This document shows, piece after piece, positions 1 through 5,037 of a stretch of DNA of 5,464 nt. Source of the stretch: an uncultured Collinsella sp. (GTDB taxonomy: Bacteria; Actinomycetota; Coriobacteriia; Coriobacteriales; Coriobacteriaceae). The notes beneath the pieces were generated by a model. That model did not search any database. It saw nothing but the letters and a program-made list of their open reading frames with translations, and was not told where the DNA came from. The translations under genes were made by a program, and so were the position numbers. The stretch lies in assembly GCA_902478705.1 (NCBI GenBank), contig CABSMB010000112.1:1-5464 (forward strand), written 5' to 3'. Each line of letters begins with the position of its first letter. The stretch's first letter is position 1.

Positions 1-49
1 GCTCGTAGCCAAGCCGCGGTCCACCCCAGATTTCCTGAATGCCACGTGA
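1..49 (+). CDS. Possible C-terminal end of a convergent gene, truncated by the left edge
   Basis: Reading from base 2, an open frame gives LVAKPRSTPDFLNAT and stops at TGA 47-49, five bases before hairpin E1. If real, this gene converges on pta and E1 lies between the two stop codons, as E2 and E3 lie between the glycosyltransferase and P1 genes. Only 15 codons are visible, with no recognisable family, and another frame is also open here. The same stretch shows gapped similarity to the 3' end of pta in inverted orientation, so it may instead be an inverted copy. I cannot decide between these from this window. Confidence 0.25.
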   Translation, partial: LVAKPRSTPDFLNAT

Positions 50-54
50 TAGTA

Positions 55-185
55 GAAGGCCGCACAGGCTAACCCCTGAAAACAATCCGCAGACCAGAAA
101 CGCCCCCGTTCGTAGCTCCGGAGGAGCAGAACGGGAGCGTTTCATTGGTCGAGGACGTTTTCAGGGGTTAGCCCGTACGGCCTTC
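55..185. repeat. Long-arm nested inverted repeat E1, downstream of pta
   Basis: Outer arms 55-83 and 157-185 match at 27 of 29 positions when one is reverse-complemented; 67-83 (GGCTAACCCCTGAAAAC) and 157-173 are perfectly complementary over 17 bases. Nested inside, 92-111 pairs with 129-150 with one mismatch and a 2-base bulge, and inside that GCTCC 115-119 pairs with GGAGC 123-127 around GGA. The whole unit can fold as one long interrupted hairpin. It begins 15 bases past the pta stop codon. Neither side has a run of T, so it is not a textbook intrinsic terminator. It could protect the transcript 3' end, pause or stop transcription from both sides, or be a DNA-level palindrome. The core differs from E2 and E3, so only the architecture and position are shared. 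Confidence 0.85.
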
Positions 186-200
186 GGGCGAGTGCGTCCG

Positions 201-1181
201 CTACTCAGCCATCTGAGCCTGGACGGCGGTGATGGCCACGACACCCACGATGTCGTCGGCAGAGCAGCCGCGCGAAAGGTCGTTGACCGGCTTGGCGATG
301 CCCTGCAGGATGGGGCCGTAGGCGTCAGCGCCAGCGAAGCGCTGGACCAGCTTGTAGCCGATGTTGCCTGCCTCGAGGTCGGGGAACACGAGCACGTTGG
401 CCTTACCGGCGACGGAGGAGCCGGGAGCCTTGAGCTGGGCGACGGTGGGGACGATAGCGGCATCGAGCTGCAGGTCGCCGTCGATGGCGAGCTCGGGAGC
501 CTTCTCCTTGCAGAACTTCACGGCCTCCTGGACCTTCTTGGCGACCTCGCCACCGGCGGAGCCCATGGTGGAGTAGGAAAGCATGGCCACGTGCGGCTCA
601 ACATTGCCCATAAAGGTAGACCAGGAGTGAGCGGAGGCGATGGCGATCTCGGAGAGCTCGTCGGAGGACGGGTTGATGTTGAGGCCGCAGTCGGCGAAGA
701 TCAGCGTGCCGTCGGTGCCGAACTGCGGGGTGTCGGTGCACATCACGAAGAAGGCCGAGACCAGCTTGGTGCCCGGGGCGGTCTTGAGGATCTGAAGCGC
801 GGGGCGCAGGGTGTCGGCCGTGGAGTGGCAGGCGCCGGAGACCAGGCCGTCGGCGTCGCCCATCTTGACCATCATGGTGCCAAAGTAGGTGGCGTCCATC
901 ACCTGGGCGCGAGCCTGCTCGATGGTAACGCCCTTCTTGGCGCGGAGCTCGGCAAACTTCTGCGCATACTCCTCGTGCTTCTCGGCGTTGCGCGGGTCGA
1001 TGACGGTAGCGCCGGGAACGTCGATCTCGTCGGGGTTGCCCAGGATGACGATCTTTGCCAGGCCCTCCTCGATGATTTTGGTGGCGGCGACGATGGTGCG
1101 CGGGTCCTCGCCCTCGGGCAGGACGATGGTCTTAAGGTCGGCCTTGGCGGCAGACTTCATACGGTTTAGGAAATCGCTCAT
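201..1181 (-). CDS. pta: Phosphate acetyltransferase (phosphotransacetylase)
   Basis: This cytosolic enzyme interconverts acetyl-CoA plus phosphate and acetyl phosphate plus CoA; with acetate kinase it makes ATP during fermentation. The 326-residue product has the length of the short, single-domain bacterial/archaeal class and lacks the large N-terminal regulatory part of the E. coli type. Visible signatures are LPEGEDPRT (21-29), ADGLVSGACHSTADT (110-124), FADCGLNINPSS (162-173), SYSTMGSAGG (202-211), VFPDLEAGNIGYKLVQR (265-281) and PVNDLSRGCSADDIV (298-312). In the last, Ser303-Arg304 corresponds to the conserved Ser-Arg pair of the active site in characterised family members. The start is set by AAGGAG (1186-1191 on the minus strand), four bases before ATG. 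No acetate kinase gene follows: hairpin E1 begins 15 bases after the stop, so pta appears to end its own transcript. Upstream it diverges from the glf operon. Confidence 0.96.
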   Translation of the reverse strand: MSDFLNRMKSAAKADLKTIVLPEGEDPRTIVAATKIIEEGLAKIVILGNPDEIDVPGATVIDPRNAEKHEEYAQKFAELRAKKGVTIEQARAQVMDATYFGTMMVKMGDADGLVSGACHSTADTLRPALQILKTAPGTKLVSAFFVMCTDTPQFGTDGTLIFADCGLNINPSSDELSEIAIASAHSWSTFMGNVEPHVAMLSYSTMGSAGGEVAKKVQEAVKFCKEKAPELAIDGDLQLDAAIVPTVAQLKAPGSSVAGKANVLVFPDLEAGNIGYKLVQRFAGADAYGPILQGIAKPVNDLSRGCSADDIVGVVAITAVQAQMAE

Positions 1182-1233
1182 GTTACTCCTTACAAGCGTT
1201 TCGCTAAGCTCCAGGCGCCCGGCTGTACACGAA

Positions 1234-1256
1234 TAAACCCGCTGCTAGCGGGTTTA
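1234..1256 (-). promoter_or_regulatory. Hairpin in the predicted pta leader
   Basis: TAAACCCGCT (1234-1243) and AGCGGGTTTA (1247-1256) form a perfect 10-base-pair stem around a 3-base loop. If pta transcription starts near 1302, this lies about halfway along a 120-base leader. On the minus strand the 3' arm ends in GTTTATTCG, a weak U tract, so the hairpin could be an attenuator or leaky terminator. On the plus strand it is followed by CCTTTC, equally weak. It could also simply stabilise the leader. Confidence 0.5.
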
Positions 1257-1283
1257 CCTTTCAATAATGTACGCCGCGGTGCT

Positions 1284-1309
1284 TGAGCTTTCCTTGTGTG
1301 GCAAGCTCA
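1284..1309. promoter_or_regulatory. Inverted repeat beside the pta -10 box, candidate operator
   Basis: TGAGCTT (1284-1290) and AAGCTCA (1303-1309) are perfect 7-base half-sites separated by 12 bases. The right half touches the minus-strand TATAAT at 1309-1314, and the repeat spans the expected pta start point near 1302. That is a usual place for a repressor site. No regulator is encoded in the window and I do not recognise the half-site. Confidence 0.35.
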
Positions 1310-1314
1310 TTATA
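1309..1314 (-). promoter_or_regulatory. -10 box of the predicted pta promoter
   Basis: The plus strand reads ATTATA, which is a perfect TATAAT on the minus strand pointing at pta. No good -35 hexamer lies 16-18 bases upstream, so the promoter would need an activator or another contact. The start of transcription would fall near 1302, giving a leader of about 120 bases. The box overlaps the place where the -35 of the opposing glf promoter should be. Confidence 0.5.
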
Positions 1315-1328
1315 GGACGCATTAGCGC

Positions 1329-1334
1329 TATAAT
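1329..1334 (+). promoter_or_regulatory. -10 box of the predicted glf operon promoter
   Basis: A perfect TATAAT lies 78 bases upstream of the glf start codon. With normal spacing the -35 would be at about 1306-1311 (CTCATT), a poor match that coincides with the -10 box of the divergent pta promoter. Transcription would begin near 1341, giving a leader of about 72 bases that contains the inverted repeat at 1351-1369. Confidence 0.5.
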
Positions 1335-1350
1335 CGCTCTGATAAATATG

Positions 1351-1369
1351 TCTCGAAGAATGTTCGAGA
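1351..1369 (+). promoter_or_regulatory. Inverted repeat in the glf leader
   Basis: TCTCGAA (1351-1357) and TTCGAGA (1363-1369) form a perfect 7-base inverted repeat around GAATG, just downstream of the predicted start of transcription. It may be an operator or a small leader hairpin. The CGAA/TTCG ends recall a Gram-positive LexA box, but the gap between them is 5 bases instead of 6, so I do not call it one. Confidence 0.35.
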
Positions 1370-1412
1370 AAAGCCCAGCTAACGAGCCTGTGGCTTTTGA
1401 CAAGGAGTATCG

Positions 1413-2615
1413 ATGCAGATTACCTCAGGCCTGCCTGAAGGCTTTAATGCCGGTGCGTACGACATGATCGTTGTCGGCGCCGGTTATGCCGGTGCCGTTT
1501 GCGCCCGCCGTCTTGCCGAAACCATCGGCTATCGTGTTGCCGTTTTGGAGCGCCGTAGCCACATTGCGGGTAACGCCTACGACTGCGCTGATGAGGCCGG
1601 GATCCTGGTCCACGAGTATGGTCCGCACATCTACCATACCTTTAACGAGCGCGTTCACAATTTCCTGTCGCGCTTTACCAAGTGGACGGACTACCAGCAC
1701 AAGGTGCTCGCCAACATCAACGGCACCCTTATGCCCGTGCCCTTTAACCATGCGAGCCTCAAGCTTGCCTTTGGCGATGAACGCGGCGAGGAACTGTACC
1801 AAAAGCTCGTGGAGACCTTTGGCAAGGACGTCAAGGTGCCCATCATGGAGCTGCGCAAGAAGAACGACCCGGATCTTGCCGAGGTCGCCGATTACGTCTA
1901 CGAGAACGTCTTTTTGCATTACACCATGAAGCAGTGGGGCCAGACGCCCGATCAGATCGACCCCTCGATCACCGGCCGCGTTCCCGTCTTTGTGGGCGAT
2001 GACGATCGCTACTTCCCGCAGGCTCCTTTCCAGGGCATGCCGCAGGACGGCTATACCGCGCTGTTCGAGCATATGCTCGACCACGATCTGATTGATGTGT
2101 TCTGCGACGTGGACGCCCGCGACCTCTTCGAGATCGACGAGACCACCGTCAAGATCGACGGCAAGGTCTATGGTGGCGAGATCGTCTACACCGGTCCACT
2201 CGACGAGCTGTTCAACCTCGACCTGGGCGCGCTGCCGTACCGCACGCTCGATATGAAGTTCGAGACGCTCGATATGGACCAGTTCCAGCCTGTGGGCACC
2301 GTCAACTACACCACGAGCGAGGATTACACGCGTATCACCGAGTTCAAGAACATGACCGGTCAGGTCCTGCCCGGCAAGACCACCATCATGAAGGAGTACT
2401 CCAAGGCCTATACGCCCGGCTCGGGCGAGACGCCGTACTACGCTATCCTGGAGCCCGAGAACCGTGAGCTCTACGAGCGCTATCTTGAGCGTGTCCAGAA
2501 CCTGACGAACTTCCACCCGGTGGGTCGTCTGGCCGAGTATCGTTACTACGATATGGACGCCGTGACCAATTCCGCCCTCGATCTTTCGGATGAGATTATC
2601 GCCTGCCATGCATAA
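1413..2615 (+). CDS. glf: UDP-galactopyranose mutase
   Basis: This FAD-dependent cytosolic enzyme converts UDP-galactopyranose to UDP-galactofuranose, the donor for galactofuranose in cell-surface glycans. The product has 400 residues, slightly longer than usual because about 15 residues precede the first strand. Visible features are the nucleotide-binding fold IVVGAGYAG (19-27), with the ribose-binding acid at Glu46 in VLERRSHIAGN, then YGPHIYHT (69-76), PVPFNHASL (108-116), YTMKQWG (170-176), GRVPVFVGDDDRYFP (188-202), IVYTGPLDELF (257-267), MKEYSKAY (326-333) and the C-terminal GRLAEYRYYDMD (371-382), all hallmarks of the bacterial family. AAGGAG (1402-1407), five bases before ATG, supports this start over the internal ATG at 1464. 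The stop overlaps the next gene by 8 bases, implying translational coupling. Confidence 0.96.
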   Translation: MQITSGLPEGFNAGAYDMIVVGAGYAGAVCARRLAETIGYRVAVLERRSHIAGNAYDCADEAGILVHEYGPHIYHTFNERVHNFLSRFTKWTDYQHKVLANINGTLMPVPFNHASLKLAFGDERGEELYQKLVETFGKDVKVPIMELRKKNDPDLAEVADYVYENVFLHYTMKQWGQTPDQIDPSITGRVPVFVGDDDRYFPQAPFQGMPQDGYTALFEHMLDHDLIDVFCDVDARDLFEIDETTVKIDGKVYGGEIVYTGPLDELFNLDLGALPYRTLDMKFETLDMDQFQPVGTVNYTTSEDYTRITEFKNMTGQVLPGKTTIMKEYSKAYTPGSGETPYYAILEPENRELYERYLERVQNLTNFHPVGRLAEYRYYDMDAVTNSALDLSDEIIACHA

Positions 2616-3639
2616 AGTCATAACATTCGGTATTCCCTCGTATAACGCCGCCAAGGACATGGACCATTGCATCACCTCCATCTTGGAGGGGAGCAATTAC
2701 GCCACCGATATCGAGATTATCGTGGTGGACGACGGCTCCAAGGACGAGACGGCCGCCAAGGCCGACGAGTGGGAGGCACGTTATCCCGGTATTATTCGCG
2801 CGGTACACCAGGAGAACGGCGGCCACGGTATCGCCGTCCTCTCGGGCCTGCGTGAGGCGCAGGGCACCTACTATAAGGTTGTCGACTCGGACGACTGGCT
2901 CGACGGTGCGGCGCTTTCGACCATGCTGTCGATTCTGCGTGGCTTTGAGGAGCGCGACCAGCGCGTCGACCTGTTCATCTCGAACTACGTGTACGAGAAG
3001 GTTTACGAGGGCACGCATACCGCTATTGGCTACAAGTTTGCCCTGCCGCGCAAAAAGATTTTCTCTTGGGACAAGATCGGGCACTTCCGTCCCGATCAGA
3101 ACCTGCTCATGCACAGCCTGTGCTATCGCACCGATGTACTGCGCGAGTCCAATCTGCCTATGCCGGCACACACGTTCTACGTGGATAATATCTACGCATA
3201 TGTGCCGCTGCCGCGCTGCAAGACCATGTACTACGCCGACATCGACCTTTATCGCTACTTTATCGGTCGCGAGGGCCAGAGCGTCAATGAGGCCACGATG
3301 GTCAAGCGCCTGGGTCAGCAGTTCCGCGTAACGCGCATCATGATGGAATCGTTCCACCTGTACCAGGACGTTGAGTCTTCGCGTCTGCGTTCGTACATGA
3401 TGGGCTACTTCACCATGATGATGGCGATTTGCTCGGTGCTCACCAAGCTTTCCGAGGAAGATTGTGCCGATGAGCGTCTGAAGACGCTGTGGAAGGACCT
3501 GAAGGAGTACGACGAGCGCATGTATCGTCGCGCTCGCTACGGCGTGGTCGGTTTCTTTACCAACTTGCGTGGACGGGCCGGAGACAAAACCACACTCGGC
3601 CTATACCATCTTGCCTCAAAGATCTTCAAATTCAACTAA
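2608..3639 (+). CDS. Family 2 (GT-A) glycosyltransferase, likely surface-glycan assembly
   Basis: A 343-residue inverting-type sugar transferase. Numbered from ATG 2608, it shows the first strand VITFGIPSYN (4-13), the nucleotide-binding VVDDGSKDET (39-48), ENGGHG (69-74), the metal-binding DSD at 93-95 within VVDSDDW, and YVDN (191-194) near the expected acceptor/catalytic region. The second half is helical; no clear membrane segment or signal peptide is seen, so it probably works at the inner face of the membrane. ATG 2590 would add MRLSPA. I prefer 2608 because the fold starts at once (MHKVITFGIPSYN) and the ATG sits in an ATGCATAA overlap with the glf stop; neither start has a strong ribosome site. 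Pairing with glf suggests galactofuranosyl transfer, but donor and acceptor are inferred. The last codons (ASKIFKF) recur inverted at 3812-3833. Confidence 0.9.
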   Translation: MHKVITFGIPSYNAAKDMDHCITSILEGSNYATDIEIIVVDDGSKDETAAKADEWEARYPGIIRAVHQENGGHGIAVLSGLREAQGTYYKVVDSDDWLDGAALSTMLSILRGFEERDQRVDLFISNYVYEKVYEGTHTAIGYKFALPRKKIFSWDKIGHFRPDQNLLMHSLCYRTDVLRESNLPMPAHTFYVDNIYAYVPLPRCKTMYYADIDLYRYFIGREGQSVNEATMVKRLGQQFRVTRIMMESFHLYQDVESSRLRSYMMGYFTMMMAICSVLTKLSEEDCADERLKTLWKDLKEYDERMYRRARYGVVGFFTNLRGRAGDKTTLGLYHLASKIFKFN

Positions 3640-3671
3640 CTGCTGAGTAATCGCTGCTGATAGGTTGACTG

Positions 3672-3781
3672 GGCCCCTTGGCCTTTAGTTTGCTACTGCG
3701 AACAGTCCTGCTCGCACGGAAAGCACATTAAGTGCTTTCCGGCTCGTGCGGAACTTGTATCAAACTAAAGGCCAAGGGGCC
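3672..3781 (+). repeat. Long-arm nested inverted repeat E2, downstream of the glycosyltransferase
   Basis: Arms 3672-3692 and 3761-3781 are perfectly complementary over 21 bases (GGCCCCTTGGCCTTTAGTTTG). They enclose a 68-base interior with its own hairpin: GGAAAGCAC (3718-3726) pairs with GTGCTTTCC (3732-3740) around ATTAA, and CGCAC 3713-3717 pairs with GTGCG 3746-3750, leaving GGCTC 3741-3745 as a one-sided bulge. It starts 32 bases past the glycosyltransferase stop. After the right arm comes CTTTGCTATA, too poor in T for a confident intrinsic terminator. The plus orientation is assigned because the core matches E3 in the sense direction of each upstream gene. Weaker symmetry continues outward to about 3613 and 3833. 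Confidence 0.9.
3702..3755 (+). repeat. Conserved core of E2 (copy 1 of 2)
   Basis: This 54-base stretch begins ACAGTCCTG and ends GTGCGGAACT. It is the inverted counterpart of 3910-3964. In the same orientation the copies are identical except for one extra G in copy 2 after CCTG and four substitutions, which form two compensated pairs in the inner stem: GAAAGCAC/GTGCTTTC here against AAGAGCAC/GTGCTCTT there. The loop ATTAA and the bulge GGCTC are unchanged. Confidence 0.9.
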
Positions 3782-3785
3782 TTTG

Positions 3786-3842
3786 CTATAAGAATCGATT
3801 GTCAGGCTGCCTGAATTTGAAGATCTTGGACGCGCGGTACAC
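3786..3842 (-). pseudogene. Inverted relic of a glycosyltransferase 3' end
   Basis: On the minus strand this reads VYRASKIFKFRQPDNRFL and stops at TAG (3786-3788). ASKIFKF matches the last residues of the neighbouring glycosyltransferase (ASKIFKFN). At base level 3812-3833 is the inverse of 3613-3634 at 20 of 22 positions, and both differences are at third codon positions (GCC/GCG, TCA/TCC). Beyond that, 3786-3800 still resembles the inverse of 3649-3663 at 12 of 15 positions. Either a second, convergent glycosyltransferase gene once ended here and was lost, or the 3' end of the present gene was copied inverted. The silent-site differences favour a former coding copy. The surrounding open frame running on into E3 is not itself a credible gene. 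Confidence 0.5.
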
Positions 3843-3875
3843 AGGGGCCTGGGCTGAAAGGGATCTAGTTGAGTA

Positions 3876-4000
3876 GGTTGCCCGGTGGAGCTTGGTTATG
3901 TTTGTCGCGAGTTCCGCACGAGCCGAAGAGCACTTAATGTGCTCTTCGTGCGAGCCAGGACTGTAGAGCAGCAAACATAACCAAGCCCCACCGGGCAACC
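3876..4000 (-). repeat. Long-arm nested inverted repeat E3, downstream of the P1 hydrolase
   Basis: Arms 3876-3904 and 3972-4000 are complementary at 28 of 29 positions (the only mismatch is A3889 against C3987). The interior hairpin is GAAGAGCAC (3925-3933) with GTGCTCTTC (3939-3947) around TTAAT, extended by CGCAC 3915-3919 with GTGCG 3948-3952 and a 5-base one-sided bulge. The element begins 12 bases past the stop codon of the P1 gene. Read in that gene's direction, its core has the same orientation and layout as E2. The outer arms share no extended sequence with E2 except the inner ends, GTTTG and CAAAC. No T run follows either arm. Confidence 0.9.
3910..3964 (-). repeat. Conserved core of E3 (copy 2 of 2)
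   Basis: On the minus strand this 55-base copy reads ACAGTCCTGG to GCGGAACT and aligns end to end with 3702-3755, with one inserted G and two compensated base pairs. The two cores lie in opposite orientation on the chromosome, 154 bases apart. They could therefore pair with each other in a read-through transcript or serve as substrates for inversion of the spacer. Confidence 0.9.
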
Positions 4001-4012
4001 GGTCAGGTTAGG

Positions 4013-5014
4013 CTACTTCGCGGCACCCGGGATGCCGTGGGAGGTTTTGGCGGTTTTGGCTCCGTTTACGATGGCGGTTTGCAAAGCCCTTACGGCGAGC
4101 ATGCCCAGCAGGTCTAGGGGTACGGCGGCGCTTGTCTGAGCGTCTAGTTTGCCGCTGGCGAGGGTGTAGATGGTGTCGCCGTCGTTGGTGGTGTGCGTGG
4201 GGCGGATGGCGTGGGCATAGGCGTCTGCGGCCATCTGGGAGACCTTGGTGGCCTGGGCCTTGGTGAGCTCAACGTTGGTGACGATGCAGCTGATGGTGGT
4301 GTTGGTGCGGTCGAGCGGCATCTGCATAGAGCCGGCGGCGGCAAAGGCGGCGAGCTCCATGTCGACGATCTGGTCGCTATCTGCTGCAGCGCGCATGCCG
4401 GCGACCCATTCACCGGTGAAGGGGTCGACGACGTTGCCGCAGGCATTGACCGAGACCACGGCGCCCACCTTAACAGGGCCGAGTGCCACGGCGGCAGCGC
4501 CTAGGCCAGCCTTCATGCAGGTGGCGGGGCCCATGAGCTTGCCCACGGTGGCACCGGTGCCGGCACCTACATTGCCCTGCTCGAGCGCGGTGGGGGTGTT
4601 GTCGAGCGCCTCACGCACGGCGGAGATGCCAGCCTCAATGTCGGGGCGCACGGTGGGGTCGCCAAAGGCGAGATCGAAGATACAGCTGGAGCACACGATA
4701 GGCACCTGCGTGGGGCCGACGGGAAGGCCGATGCCGCGGCTCTCGAGCTCGCGGGCGACGCCGCTTGCGGCCTCCAGACCAAAGGCCGATCCACCCGAAA
4801 GGCAGACGGCGTGTACCTTGTCCACGGTGTTCTCGGGACGCAGCAGGTCGGTCTCGCGCGATGCCGGGGCACCGCCGCGAACGTCAACACCGCCGGTGGC
4901 GCCCTCGGGTGCCACGATTACGGTGCAACCGGTACCGGCCTCCTCGTCCGTATAGTTGCCAAAGCAAAAGCCATCGACATCGCAAACGTCAATGGCCTCA
5001 AGCAGTGTGTCCAT
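4013..5014 (-). CDS. P1-family (S58) self-processing N-terminal-nucleophile hydrolase
   Basis: The 333-residue product belongs to the DmpA/BapA/NylC family: a precursor that cuts itself into two chains, the new N-terminal Ser or Thr then acting as nucleophile on peptide or amide bonds. Visible family blocks are VCLSGGSAFGLEAASGV (70-86), GNVGAGTGATVGK (147-159), VNACGNVVDPFTGEWVAG (189-206) and RTNTTISCIVTN (236-247). The last places an Asn238-Thr239 bond where NylC-type members cleave Asn-Thr; DmpA uses Gly-Ser. The predicted chains are therefore about 238 and 95 residues. No signal peptide is seen, so it is probably cytosolic; the natural substrate is unknown (aminopeptidase or amidase). 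AGGAG (5021-5025), six bases before ATG, fixes the start. Hairpin E3 follows 12 bases after the stop. Maf lies upstream on the same strand, 101 bases away. Confidence 0.92.
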   Translation of the reverse strand: MDTLLEAIDVCDVDGFCFGNYTDEEAGTGCTVIVAPEGATGGVDVRGGAPASRETDLLRPENTVDKVHAVCLSGGSAFGLEAASGVARELESRGIGLPVGPTQVPIVCSSCIFDLAFGDPTVRPDIEAGISAVREALDNTPTALEQGNVGAGTGATVGKLMGPATCMKAGLGAAAVALGPVKVGAVVSVNACGNVVDPFTGEWVAGMRAAADSDQIVDMELAAFAAAGSMQMPLDRTNTTISCIVTNVELTKAQATKVSQMAADAYAHAIRPTHTTNDGDTIYTLASGKLDAQTSAAVPLDLLGMLAVRALQTAIVNGAKTAKTSHGIPGAAK

Positions 5015-5037
5015 GTTTTACTCCTATCGGTTTTCCG

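Noticed and set aside
39..1169. 376-codon open frame on the plus strand opposite pta
   Set aside because: It is the antisense shadow of a clear phosphotransacetylase in GC-rich DNA, reads as low-complexity Gly/Asp/Val/Leu-rich protein and runs through both strands of hairpin E1.
1354..1366. LexA/SOS box in the glf leader
   Set aside because: CGAA and TTCG are separated by 5 bases instead of the 6 of the Gram-positive consensus, and the flanking bases do not fit.
1267..1467. 66-codon open frame upstream of and overlapping glf
   Set aside because: It spans the divergent promoter boxes, has no ribosome site and ends out of frame inside glf.
1425..2696. 423-codon open frame on the minus strand opposite glf
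   Set aside because: Antisense shadow of UDP-galactopyranose mutase; no family motif, and the plus-strand product matches its family throughout.
3840..3875. Possible inverted copy of the P1 gene 3' end beside E3
   Set aside because: A few blocks (CAC, CC.GGG, TAG) fall at similar distances from the hairpin as in 4013-4039, but only 9 of 14 ungapped positions agree; too weak to claim.
3786..3998. 70-codon minus-strand frame as a small gene
   Set aside because: Its first half is the arms and core of hairpin E3; only the last 18 residues look like former coding sequence, so it is treated as a relic.
3672..4000. Integron attC sites (hairpins at gene 3' ends)
   Set aside because: No GTTRRRY / RYYYAAC core pair is seen at the arms, the genes are not same-strand cassettes and no integrase is present.
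3672..4000. A MITE or IS remnant with terminal inverted repeats
   Set aside because: The outer arms differ completely between copies and no target-site duplication flanks them, although insertion of the core alone into hairpin loops remains possible.
4245..4955. 236-codon and other open frames on the plus strand opposite the P1 gene
   Set aside because: Shadows of the hydrolase gene with Ala/Pro/Ser-rich composition, no ribosome site and no recognisable domain.
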